DNA from: Planctomycetota bacterium
GTDB lineage: Bacteria > Planctomycetota > Phycisphaerae > Phycisphaerales > UBA1924
NCBI GenBank assembly: GCA_017303555.1
Contig: JAFLCN010000023.1
Span: forward strand, 1 to 55,120
Direction: 5' to 3'
Length of the DNA: 55,120 nucleotides
Below the pieces are notes generated by a model. The model ran no database searches. It was not told the origin of the DNA and saw only the letters and a program-made list of their open reading frames with translations. The translations under genes were made by a program, and so were the position numbers. Position 1 is the stretch's first letter, and each line of letters starts with the position of its first letter. This document shows positions 16,533-25,073 of this stretch, in pieces.

Positions 16533-17735
16533 ATGCCCGAAGCGCCAATCCGCACCATCGTCTGCGAACCCGCGCTCGCGAAGTATCGACTGCCCGCGTG
16601 GCGTGAATTGGCCTCGAGGCCGGGTATTTCTCTCCATCTTGAATACGCCTCGGACGGTCACGTCCCCAATGTCGATCCAGTCGGAATTGACGGACATTTC
16701 ACACCAGCCCGCAAAGTCTTCCAACGTCCGGAATTGTTCTGGCACGCGGGTTATTTGGCCGCGCTCGACCGCCCCGCCGACGTCGTGATCCTCAACTGGA
16801 ATGTCCGCTTCCTCGACAACCCGCCCGCGATTCTCAAAGCGCGGCGGAAAGGGATGGGCATCGTCTTCTTCGGACACGGCGTTTCCAAAAACGAGACCCC
16901 CGCACGCCGAAACATCCGCAACGCGCTTGGTCGGCGCGCTGACTGCATTCTCGTCTACTCCGCATCGGCACGCGAGGGGCTGATCAAAGAAGGGTTTGAA
17001 CCTGGGCGCGTGTTCGTTGCGCCAAACAGCGTCGACCAGACCGACATCCAGGCAGCGCGGCGAGATTGGTCCGCACGCCCCCGCGATCTCGAAGCGTTTC
17101 AGCGCGCCAACGACCTCAACCAGAGTTCGCCTTCGCTGCCGTTTCCGCCGCCGACGCTGATTTTCTGCGCGCGGCTCGATCCCCTCCGCAAACTCGAGTT
17201 GCTCTTCGAAGCCCTCCCCACCATCGCGCAGGCGCACCACGGCACCCAGCTTCTCATCATCGGCGGCGGCGAAGATGAACAGCGCCTCCGCGAGATCGCC
17301 GTCAAACTCAACCTGCTCAACCCCGCCAACGCGCAGTCGGCGCGCGTGCGTTTCCTCGGCCCCGTCTACGAAGAGAAGAACCTCGCGCCGTGGTTCCTCT
17401 CATCCGACCTGATGGTGTTTCCATCACACATGGGCCTCAGCGTTTTGCACTCGATGGGCTACGGCGTTCCCGTGCTCACATGCAACGACGCGAGCAAGCA
17501 CGGCCCCGAATACGACGTCATCAAGCCCGGCATCAACGGCGATGTCTATCAGGATGGCAGCGTCCCCGATCTCGCGGCAAAGGTCATCGCGCTCCTCAAC
17601 GACCGCCCCAAACTCCGCGCGATGTCGGCCGATGCGCTCGTTACCGCCACGCGCGATTTCAGTATTGAAAAAATGATCGACGGTTTCGAAGCCGCGATCC
17701 GGTTTGCGAATGGCCGCCGCGGCAAGCGCGTCTGA
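16533..17735 (+). CDS. GT-B glycosyltransferase, paralogue of the one at 7536
   Basis: A 400-residue glycosyltransferase matching the protein at 7536-8732 from end to end: both start with a P-A-L-x-K-Y-R-(I/L)-P motif followed by RELASRPGI, share a GHG(V/Y)SK loop, a conserved FVAPNS(V/L)DQ segment and GLS(V/L)LH(S/A)MGYG(V/L)PV. The ATG at 16533 is used; a TTG two codons earlier is possible. It is divergent from the WbpA-like gene and ends the polysaccharide locus. The pair probably arose by duplication and may add different sugars; donor specificity is not visible. Confidence 0.9.
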   Translation: MPEAPIRTIVCEPALAKYRLPAWRELASRPGISLHLEYASDGHVPNVDPVGIDGHFTPARKVFQRPELFWHAGYLAALDRPADVVILNWNVRFLDNPPAILKARRKGMGIVFFGHGVSKNETPARRNIRNALGRRADCILVYSASAREGLIKEGFEPGRVFVAPNSVDQTDIQAARRDWSARPRDLEAFQRANDLNQSSPSLPFPPPTLIFCARLDPLRKLELLFEALPTIAQAHHGTQLLIIGGGEDEQRLREIAVKLNLLNPANAQSARVRFLGPVYEEKNLAPWFLSSDLMVFPSHMGLSVLHSMGYGVPVLTCNDASKHGPEYDVIKPGINGDVYQDGSVPDLAAKVIALLNDRPKLRAMSADALVTATRDFSIEKMIDGFEAAIRFANGRRGKRV

Positions 17736-17898
17736 ACGCGAGCGTGGCTGTATAGATCACAACCAAACACGCGAGTGCTCCGCACGCGGAAGTTATCAGA
17801 CCAAACACACCCGACGTGCCTTTGACACCCGATGGGACGGGCCGGCATTGCAAATCCAGTCACCCATTCAGGCCACCTCGGGTAAGCTGGCTGCACTC

Positions 17899-20800
17899 AT
17901 GCTCGAATCACTTCCGCCGCGGCATCGCGTCTCGCAATTGTTGATCACACTACTTGCCCTTTCACTCGCGCTTTTGCCGCTCGGCGTCGCGCACGCGCAA
18001 ACACTGACATGGACGGGCGCGGCCAATGGAACCACCTTTAGCCTCGCCGGAAACTGGTCACCCGCCGTGTCGCCGGGCGCGACTCACGACTGCATCATCC
18101 CCGCGGGACCGAGCACGATCTCGGTAGGCAACGCGAATGTGCGCTCGATCACCACGGCTCGCAATCTCCTCTTCGAGGGGTGCGACACCGTTACTCTGAC
18201 CGGCGGCATCGCGCTCCAGTCCGGCGCGGTGGTTCAGATCGACAATACCGGTGGCTGCACCGGCCTGATTTTCAGCGGGGGGTCGCAGTCGATTTCCGGC
18301 TCGGGCTCGATCTTCATCTCGAGCGAGGGAAACGGCGGGAATGCCATCTCCGTGCAGAGCGGCTGCACCCTCTCGATTGACCCTTCCATCTCCATCACAT
18401 ACGGCGCGGGAGCCACCGGATCGCTTGCCCAGATCCGGCTCGAGAGCGGGACGACGCTCAACAACAGCGGCACAATCGCTGTCGCGCAGACCGGGCGCAC
18501 GTTCAACATCAGCGGCCCCGGAACATTCCATAACAGCGGGACTTTGCGCGCCGGCGCGGGAACGCTCGGCATCATCCCCGATGCCTGGTCGAGCACGGGC
18601 CAGTTCCTGGTTGAGACCGGAGCCGTCCTCAAAACGGCCGGCGCGTTCACCTCGCTTGGAACAATCACGAACTCCGGAGGCACGGTCATCGTCTCCGGCG
18701 CGGCAACCGGCGCGACTCTCACCGCTTCGACGCTCTCTGGACCGATCACGCTCCAGAATGCCGTGCTCACCAATTGTGTCCTTGAATCTCCCGACGGCAC
18801 CGGCTTCACGATAGACGGAACATGCGCGCTCAGCGGCTGCACGATCGGCACCAACGTCACCGGCGCGTGCGTGTTCATCACCATCCGGAACGGTCTGGTA
18901 TTTGCGAACGGCGCGGTGCTCAGCGCGGGCGGACGCTGCGACAGCGCGAGAATCACAATCTCGGGCGGCGCGCAGCTCATTTCCGGCTCCGGACAGATCC
19001 GGCTGCACAGCAGCGGCTCCAACTCCGGCAACGGCGCGCTTGTCATCGCCCAGTCCGCCTCCGTCACCTTTGGACCGGGCATCACCATCGTCGCGCCCGC
19101 TTCCGACCCGTGGACCAATCTGCAGATCCTTCCCGGCAGCTCGCTCGTCAACAACGGCACGATTTCGGTCGGCGCGAGAGAATTCAACATCGATGTGCGC
19201 GACGCCTCCGCGCACTTCATCAACAACGGCACCATCGAGCTGCTTTCCGGCTCGACCGCGTCGGTCCTCAATTCCGCCTGGACCAATGCGGGCACGATTT
19301 CCGTCACCGGCGCCAAGCTCACGCTCGACAGCTCGTGGATCAACGACGGATCCATCTCGGCCTCGAGCGCATCCACGCTGAAATTCAATGGCAGCCAGGG
19401 AACCAACAACGGCGCGATCGCCGTCACCAACTCGAACGCCTCGTTCTGGTCCACCACCTGGACCAACGCCTCCCAGATCACCGCCACCTCGTCCACGCTC
19501 GAACTCCGAGGTATCTGGAACAACCCCGGCCTCATCACCAACACCAATACCGCCGTCATGCTCGCCGGCACGTTCTCTTCGCTCGGCAACTTCGCCCGAT
19601 CCGGCGGCACCATGACCCTCGCGCAGGGCATCTACACCGGCCCCGCGCTCGTCGCGACTCCGGCAACAGGCGATCTCATCCTCGATTCCGTTTCCATGTC
19701 CGGAACGACGCTCACCACCCAGGGGGCCAGCTTCATCGTCACCGGCCCCACCATGGAGAACTGCACCATCGCCTGCGATCTCCTGATCGGGATCGACCGC
19801 CAGATCCGAGTGAAGGGCAATCTGACGCTCGCCAATAACGCCGTCATTTCGCTCGGCACCTCCGCTCCATTCGCCTACGCCGACGGATTCTCCTTCACCG
19901 GGGGCACGCAGGCTATCACCGGTGCGGGCACTATTTTCATCGCGAACTGCCCGTCGCTCTTCACATTCAACAGCACCACCACGCTCACCCTCGGCCCCGG
20001 CATCAAGCTTGTCCTCGGCCCCAATGCCGGCGCGAATGCGCTCGCGCAGATCCCGATCCCTTCCGGCTCCACGCTCATCAATCAGGGCACCATCTCCGTC
20101 GCGCAGGCGGGATGCGAGTTGCAGATCTATCAATCCGGCACCTTCAAGAACGAGGGCATCCTCGATGTCGTCGCCGGCACACTCGACATCGACAACCTCT
20201 CCGGCCTCGTCGGCATCGCATTGGTCGCCTCCGGTGCAAAGCTTGAACTCAAGGGCTCCTTCACGATCGATCAACCCATCGACTGCCACGGCGCACTCAC
20301 GCTCGAAGGAACCTGGACCAACAACAGCACCGTGACGGTTACAAACGGTTCGCTCACGCTGCTGGGAACGTGGACGAACGCCGGAACATTCGCGCTCAAT
20401 TCCAGCCCCTGGACAGTCTCCGGCACATTCTCCGGCCTCGGGCATTTCACCGCTGTCTCCAGTCCGCAGACCTATCTCGGCACCATCCCCTCCGGACTTC
20501 TCATCACCGCCGACGCCTCCACGGGCGACATCATTCTCGATCGCGCATCCTTCACAAACTCCACGCTGCGCGCCGAAGGCGGCGCAGTCTTCCGCATCGC
20601 TTCCGGCTCCGGCCAGTTCCTCAACCTCAACGGCTGCACACTCGCCGGAAACCTCCTTGCCGGTAACTGCGGCAACATCACCCTCACCAACGGCCTCACC
20701 CTCGCCAACAGCGCCGAACTCTCTCTCGAGAGCGGTGAATCCTGCGGCCCCGCAGTCCTCGTCGTCGCGACCGGCTCTCAAACCATCGGTGGCATCGGCC

Positions 20801-22128
20801 AGATCTCGTTCCGGAACCTCTCCTTCACAACCGGATCGATCCAAGTTCAGAACAACGCAAGCCTCACCATCGCCAGCGGTGTCTCGCTCATCTGCCCCAA
20901 CAACAGCCGCTCGGGCGGACGTATCACGACCTCTTCACTTGCAAGCTTGACCAACTTCGGCCTCATCTCGATGCGGATGCCCGCCACCTCGTTCGTTGTC
21001 GGCGGCACCGGCACCTTCAACAACTCCGGCACCGTCGAATCCATCGCCGGCGATCTCGTCGTCAATCCCACCACCCTCCAGAATTTCGACACCACGACGC
21101 TCACCCTTTCCGGCGGCAAGTGGATCTCCCGGGGCGGCTCGCTCACGCTCGGCACGCGCATCATCCGCAACATCGGCCCCGGCGCCGTCATCGACATCAC
21201 CGGCTCCTCCGCGGCCATCCCGACGCTCACATCGCTCAGAACAATCGACGGAACCCTGCGCCTTGCCGCTCGCAACATCACGACCGCACCGGCCAACGGC
21301 ACGCTCTACAACTCCGGGCTGATCGACCTCGCCCCCGATGGCGTTCTCACGATCAATGGCGGGATCACGCTCAATCCTTCCGGCACCGTTCGAATCGAAA
21401 TCAAGGGCGCTTCGACCGGGCAGTTCGGCCGCATCAAGCCCTCTGCCGCGGCGTCGGTCGCAGGGCATCTCCGCGGCGCTTTCATCGCGCCCTACTCGCC
21501 AGCACCCGGCACAATCTTCTCGCCCGTTGTCTACGGCTCCCCCATCACCGGTGCATTCTCCGACATCTGCTTCGATGACAACCCGCAGCACATGAGCGTC
21601 ACCCAAAATCTCGTCCCGTTCCAACTGCAACTCATCCCGTCCACATCATCCGGTTTCGCGCCCGTTATCACACTGCAACCAGACAACGCCCACGCCTCGC
21701 CCGATGCAACATTCTCAGTCCTCGCAGCGCCGGCCGACGCAACATACCAGTGGCGAAAAGGCGGCACACCTCTCACCGACGGCCCAACACCCTCCGGCTC
21801 CACCATCTCCGGCAGCCAGACCGCTTCGCTCACGATCCACAACGCTCATCCGGAAGATGCCGGCTCCTACGACGCGCTCATCTCCAACACCTGCGGCAGC
21901 GCGACATCCGATCCCGCCACGCTCAGCGTCTGCACCGGCGACCTCAACGCCGACGGCCTCGTCGATGATGCCGACTTCGTCCTCTTCCTCGCCGGTTACA
22001 ACATTCTCGACTGCGCCGACCCAACCATGCCCGCAAATTGCCCCGCCGATCTCAACAACGATGGCGTCGTTGACGACGCCGACTTTGTGATCTTCGTTCC
22101 CGCGTACGACGCGCTCGTCTGCCCCTGA
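17899..22128 (+). CDS. giant secreted beta-rich protein with Ig-like and dockerin-like C-terminus
   Basis: A 1409-residue exported protein. A signal peptide covers residues 1-33 (hydrophobic core LLITLLALSLALLPL, cleavage after AHA). About 1200 residues of Thr/Ser/Asn/Gly-rich beta-type sequence follow, with recurring (N)NSGT(I/L) or NNGTI turns and TLxSS strands, like parallel beta-helix or autotransporter-passenger repeats. Near the end comes an Ig-like module (ITLQPDNAHASPDATFSVLA, YQWRKGGTPL, DAGSYDALISN). It closes with two dockerin-like calcium loops, DLNADGLVDDADF and DLNNDGVVDDADF, ending in Cys-Pro. This fits what NCBI calls 'GC-type dockerin domain-anchored' proteins. The frame continues upstream to 17704, but the ATG at 17899 begins the signal peptide. 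Role: surface or matrix protein, inferred. Confidence 0.88.
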   Translation: MLESLPPRHRVSQLLITLLALSLALLPLGVAHAQTLTWTGAANGTTFSLAGNWSPAVSPGATHDCIIPAGPSTISVGNANVRSITTARNLLFEGCDTVTLTGGIALQSGAVVQIDNTGGCTGLIFSGGSQSISGSGSIFISSEGNGGNAISVQSGCTLSIDPSISITYGAGATGSLAQIRLESGTTLNNSGTIAVAQTGRTFNISGPGTFHNSGTLRAGAGTLGIIPDAWSSTGQFLVETGAVLKTAGAFTSLGTITNSGGTVIVSGAATGATLTASTLSGPITLQNAVLTNCVLESPDGTGFTIDGTCALSGCTIGTNVTGACVFITIRNGLVFANGAVLSAGGRCDSARITISGGAQLISGSGQIRLHSSGSNSGNGALVIAQSASVTFGPGITIVAPASDPWTNLQILPGSSLVNNGTISVGAREFNIDVRDASAHFINNGTIELLSGSTASVLNSAWTNAGTISVTGAKLTLDSSWINDGSISASSASTLKFNGSQGTNNGAIAVTNSNASFWSTTWTNASQITATSSTLELRGIWNNPGLITNTNTAVMLAGTFSSLGNFARSGGTMTLAQGIYTGPALVATPATGDLILDSVSMSGTTLTTQGASFIVTGPTMENCTIACDLLIGIDRQIRVKGNLTLANNAVISLGTSAPFAYADGFSFTGGTQAITGAGTIFIANCPSLFTFNSTTTLTLGPGIKLVLGPNAGANALAQIPIPSGSTLINQGTISVAQAGCELQIYQSGTFKNEGILDVVAGTLDIDNLSGLVGIALVASGAKLELKGSFTIDQPIDCHGALTLEGTWTNNSTVTVTNGSLTLLGTWTNAGTFALNSSPWTVSGTFSGLGHFTAVSSPQTYLGTIPSGLLITADASTGDIILDRASFTNSTLRAEGGAVFRIASGSGQFLNLNGCTLAGNLLAGNCGNITLTNGLTLANSAELSLESGESCGPAVLVVATGSQTIGGIGQISFRNLSFTTGSIQVQNNASLTIASGVSLICPNNSRSGGRITTSSLASLTNFGLISMRMPATSFVVGGTGTFNNSGTVESIAGDLVVNPTTLQNFDTTTLTLSGGKWISRGGSLTLGTRIIRNIGPGAVIDITGSSAAIPTLTSLRTIDGTLRLAARNITTAPANGTLYNSGLIDLAPDGVLTINGGITLNPSGTVRIEIKGASTGQFGRIKPSAAASVAGHLRGAFIAPYSPAPGTIFSPVVYGSPITGAFSDICFDDNPQHMSVTQNLVPFQLQLIPSTSSGFAPVITLQPDNAHASPDATFSVLAAPADATYQWRKGGTPLTDGPTPSGSTISGSQTASLTIHNAHPEDAGSYDALISNTCGSATSDPATLSVCTGDLNADGLVDDADFVLFLAGYNILDCADPTMPANCPADLNNDGVVDDADFVIFVPAYDALVCP

Positions 22129-22149
22129 CCCTTTCTCGGAAAGCCGACC

Positions 22150-22285
22150 ACTCCCGCTTCGGCCTGCCCGTGGCACCGCCCAGCGTGTGACACCGCCCAC
22201 CCCGTGGCACCGCCCTTCCGGGCGGTATGCCTCCCGACCCAAACCACAAAGCCCAAACCCATCGCCCAAAAAGGGCGATGCCACG
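22150..22285. repeat. CACCGCCC repeats and two hairpins after the giant protein gene
   Basis: The 330-bp gap 22129-22458 holds three copies of the word (G)TG(G/A)CACCGCCC near 22170, 22186 and 22204. The third copy forms a perfect hairpin ACCGCCC-TTCC-GGGCGGT at 22209-22226. A second perfect hairpin, CATCGCCC-AAAAA-GGGCGATG, is at 22260-22280. Either may end the transcript of the giant protein gene, but neither is followed by a T-run. The rest of the gap (22286-22458) is AT-richer and shows no gene. Confidence 0.7.
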
Positions 22286-22458
22286 CCATTCGTTCCCCCA
22301 AACCGATTCAACGCAATCACTTTTCCATCAAACACTTACGGAAAGCCACGTTCTTTCTCGAAGAAATACCAAACAAAACCCTTGTGTCAATGTTTTTTCA
22401 CGGTAAACTACGCGGCAGCGTTTTCTGCTCCCCCTTCTCTCCTTTCTGGAGCCTTCTC

Positions 22459-23577
22459 GTGGCCGCCCGCAAGTCCGCTCAATCCCACATCGCCCCCAAC
22501 AACACCTCCAGCAACATCACCGAAACCGCCCCCGCACCCGATCAACCCGCGCAAGAAAACCCCGCACCCAAACCCATCCTCCGCGATCGCAACGACTGCG
22601 GCTCGCACCCAAACGCCGACACCAAGCTCCGCGCCGATTACATCCGCCGCGTCGAACGCCTCGGTGCCAAACTCGGCAAGCGCCCCACCCAGCCCAATCT
22701 CCGCAACCTCGCAGGCATCCGCGACGATCACACGCTCCGCCTTTTCGGCAATTACGCAGCGCTCTTCCGGGCCGCCGGTTTCCGCTCTCAAGTCCGCGGC
22801 AAGTTCACCGCCCAAATCTCCTCCGCCGACATCCTCCATGACTTTCACAAAGTCATCGCCCGCATCGGCCACTTCCCCACCGTCGCCGAATATCTCAAAC
22901 AAGGCGGCGGCTACTCATACAACCTCGTCATGAGACACTTCGGCGCATGGTGGCGCGTCCGCCTCGCGCTCGAAAACCGCTCCGGTCACGATTCCAACTG
23001 GCCCGCAAACCCGCGCGACCCAAGCACAACCTTCGGCGACTCCCTCCCCGCCTCTCTCTCCGGCTCCGATCTCGCCCCGCGCCTCGCCGGCCTTTCCATC
23101 TACACCCCCACCGATGACCGCCCCGTCTGCGGCAGAGTCCTCAACCACCGCGCCATGCTCCATCAGCCCACCAACGAACAAGGCGTCGTCCTCCTCTTCG
23201 GCATGATGGCCGAAGAAATGGGCTTCATCATCGAAAACGTCCGCACCGCCTACCCCGACTGCGAAGGCAAACGCCGCGTCGGCCCCGACTCCTGGCAACG
23301 CGTCCGCATCGAGTTCGAATACCTGAGCAGCCGTTTCAATCACCCCAAAGAAGGCTGCGACCTCATCATCTGCTGGCGCAACGACCACCCCGTCAAAGGC
23401 CTCGAAATCATCGCCCTCGAACAGGTCATCCATGACATCCGCGCCCGCCAAGCACTCCAAGCCCCCTCGCCGGCCGAGTTGCCCAAAGTGAATCACCCAA
23501 CAACGCAAGAAAACCCAGCCAGCCACACCCCCACCAGCGAAGCCGCCCCCACCCAACCAACACAAGCCGCCGCCTGA
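22459..23577 (+). CDS. nuclease-like protein with homing-endonuclease-associated repeats
   Basis: About 372 residues from a GTG with GGAG seven bases upstream; the longer frame to 22204 runs through the repeats. The N-terminal half carries two units resembling homing-endonuclease-associated DNA-binding repeats: RADYIRRVERLGAKLGKRPT then FGNYAALFRAAGF, and ADILHDFHKVIARIGHFPT then HFGAWWRVRLAL. The C-terminal half has YPDCEGKRRV followed by VRIEFEYLSSRFNHP and EGCDLIICWRND, a spacing of Glu/Asp residues that recalls PD-(D/E)xK nucleases. No LAGLIDADG or HNH motif is seen. I would call it a putative DNA-binding nuclease; function is inferred from motif layout only. Confidence 0.6.
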   Translation: MAARKSAQSHIAPNNTSSNITETAPAPDQPAQENPAPKPILRDRNDCGSHPNADTKLRADYIRRVERLGAKLGKRPTQPNLRNLAGIRDDHTLRLFGNYAALFRAAGFRSQVRGKFTAQISSADILHDFHKVIARIGHFPTVAEYLKQGGGYSYNLVMRHFGAWWRVRLALENRSGHDSNWPANPRDPSTTFGDSLPASLSGSDLAPRLAGLSIYTPTDDRPVCGRVLNHRAMLHQPTNEQGVVLLFGMMAEEMGFIIENVRTAYPDCEGKRRVGPDSWQRVRIEFEYLSSRFNHPKEGCDLIICWRNDHPVKGLEIIALEQVIHDIRARQALQAPSPAELPKVNHPTTQENPASHTPTSEAAPTQPTQAAA

Positions 23578-23669
23578 CCCCACCCGCTCGATTCAGCTCC
23601 GAAGACTCAAGCCGTTGGCCCTTCGCCTTCGCGATCCGCAACTTGTCAATCTGCGATCTGCGACCGGCG

Positions 23670-23739
23670 CTTTTCGCTTTTCGCTTTTCGCTTTTCGCTT
23701 TTCGCTTTTCGCTTTTCGCTTTTCGCTTTTCGCTTTTCG
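23670..23739. repeat. ten perfect tandem copies of CTTTTCG
   Basis: A 70-base run made of exactly ten uninterrupted copies of the heptamer CTTTTCG (CGAAAAG on the other strand). It lies in the 511-bp gene-free gap 23578-24088 between the nuclease-like gene and the HNH gene. Being perfect, it is either recent or prone to slippage. No spacer structure is present, so it is not a CRISPR array. Confidence 0.97.
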
Positions 23740-23839
23740 ATCAAATTGTCCCCGCTCCCATTCCGCGCTCCCCCCTCTCTTTGACAAGTAAATACGCCCG
23801 CCCACCAGTGCACCCCCAATGCACCCTCCCCCTCCGAGC

Positions 23840-23857
23840 CGCGAACTTCAGTTCGCG
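23840..23857. repeat. perfect palindrome CGCGAACT-TC-AGTTCGCG
   Basis: An 18-base hairpin with 8-bp arms and a two-base loop in the same gene-free gap. It belongs to the set of short perfect palindromes with a two-base centre also present at 23989 and 44553. Confidence 0.85.
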
Positions 23858-23883
23858 CGTCCCTCTCCGCGCACTCCGCAATC

Positions 23884-23960
23884 CCAAATCCGAACTCCGA
23901 ATTCCGCAATCCGCAATCCGCAATCCGAAATCCGAAATCCGAAATCCGAAATCCGCAATT
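23884..23960. repeat. AATCCGAA/AATCCGC heptamer array
   Basis: About ten heptamer units of the type AATCCGA or AATCCGC, preceded by degenerate copies. This is the same unit that brackets the four-helix gene at 14428-14955, here without a gene beside it. Confidence 0.9.
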
Positions 23961-23988
23961 CCCCCGCCCCCGGGGCGCCCGATCGTTG

Positions 23989-24008
23989 CCAGGCGTTTCA
24001 ACGCCTGG
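23989..24008. repeat. perfect palindrome CCAGGCGTT-TC-AACGCCTGG
   Basis: A 20-base perfect hairpin with 9-bp arms, 81 bases beyond the stop of the leftward HNH gene. It could act as part of a transcript end but lacks a T-run. Together with the arrays before it, it makes the gap 23578-24088 almost entirely repetitive; no gene is seen there. Confidence 0.85.
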
Positions 24009-24088
24009 TCGTGACCTGCCCAACCTCTCCCCTTCCTTCATCCCTGTCGCGCCAGCGACACAAACCCAGCGCATTTCGCCTTCGCATC

Positions 24089-24874
24089 TCACCCGCAGAA
24101 CACCGCTTCCCGATGATGCCGCAGATACGCCGCCTCCGGCCGAAACCGCTCGGGCATCTGCACCGCCTGCCCCTCGTGCTTCTCGAACATCCCCTCCCAC
24201 ACTTCCCGCGGCAGGCCCTTCTTCAATCTCTTCGCGTACCGCACTTCGCACGCATCCGTCAGCGTGAACAACCCGCGATCGAACGCCGCATCGTGCAGCG
24301 CGTTCAGGCAAAGCCCGTTCCGCGGATTCAGCCGCAGCTTCGCATCGGTTTTCCAAGGAACGATGTGGCTCGCACGCAGCATCTCCGGGTGAGCGATGCC
24401 CGTGATGCAGCACTTGCCATCATGCCCCGCGAGTACCGCGGCACGAAAGAATCGCTGCCCCCGCCTCTGCTTCACGGTCATCACGATTTCGGTCGGGCCG
24501 TCGGGTTCCAACCCAAGCCCCGACCCGGGCAACGACCCGGGCGACACCGCCGACACGGCCGACGCAGGCACCTGCGTGCTCACAACCACCTTGATCTGGC
24601 TCGCGAGCAACGCCCACTTCCCGTAGAACTCGGCCCAGATGCGGCGGTCGGCCTCGGAACTGTTCGCAAGTCCTTTGATGCCGCGCTTTGCAAGCTCCGG
24701 ATCCATGCTCGCAAAGTTGCCGAGTTTGTACGCGACGGCGCTCGGCGTGCGCCCGATCTCTTTCGCGACGGCGACGACATCGGGATTCCGATGGCTCATC
24801 TTGCCGAAGGGGATCTGGCAGTACAGGGCCAAGGTCTTCAGCAACTGATCGCGCGTCCAGCCGATTTGTGCCAT
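24089..24874 (-). CDS. HNH endonuclease
   Basis: A 261-residue protein with a C-terminal HNH nuclease domain. The core runs CCITGI (residues 155-160), ASHIVPW with His170, NPRNGLCLNALHDAAFD with Asn186 and His194, then RGLFTL, the arrangement seen in HNH restriction enzymes and related nucleases. The N-terminal 90 residues (WTRDQLLKTLALYCQIPFGK, RTPSAVAYKLGNF) look like a helical DNA-recognition region often attached to this HNH subgroup. No methyltransferase is nearby, so a classical restriction-modification pair is not evident. A solitary defence or mobile-element nuclease is plausible. Confidence 0.88.
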   Translation of the reverse strand: MAQIGWTRDQLLKTLALYCQIPFGKMSHRNPDVVAVAKEIGRTPSAVAYKLGNFASMDPELAKRGIKGLANSSEADRRIWAEFYGKWALLASQIKVVVSTQVPASAVSAVSPGSLPGSGLGLEPDGPTEIVMTVKQRRGQRFFRAAVLAGHDGKCCITGIAHPEMLRASHIVPWKTDAKLRLNPRNGLCLNALHDAAFDRGLFTLTDACEVRYAKRLKKGLPREVWEGMFEKHEGQAVQMPERFRPEAAYLRHHREAVFCG

Positions 24875-25073
24875 TCAGGAAAGACTATCCAAAGCAATAC
24901 GCCGAAGGAAGGGTTTGGGAGGAAGAAAGGCCTTCGCCCGCGCTCACGCATCCGAACCGGAGAGAATGACTTCGATCTGAGGATCTACCACCAGATTCCA
25001 ACCGCTATCAAGATAGCGACCCGGAATCGCTACGGAGTAGATGCGGCGGCACATGGACCGTTCTTTTCGCTGA

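Noticed and set aside
18058..20844. A 928-residue minus-strand frame opposite the giant secreted protein
   Set aside because: Low-complexity Arg/Gly/Glu-rich sequence, no start signal or motif; the + strand frame has a signal peptide and recognisable C-terminal modules.
17899..22128. Autotransporter (type V secretion)
   Set aside because: The beta-rich passenger-like repeats are present but there is no C-terminal beta-barrel; the protein ends in Ig-like and dockerin-like modules.
23670..23739. CRISPR array
   Set aside because: The repeats are 7 bases with no spacers, and no cas gene is nearby.
24089..24874. Restriction-modification system with the HNH protein
   Set aside because: No DNA methyltransferase gene is present within several kilobases on either side.
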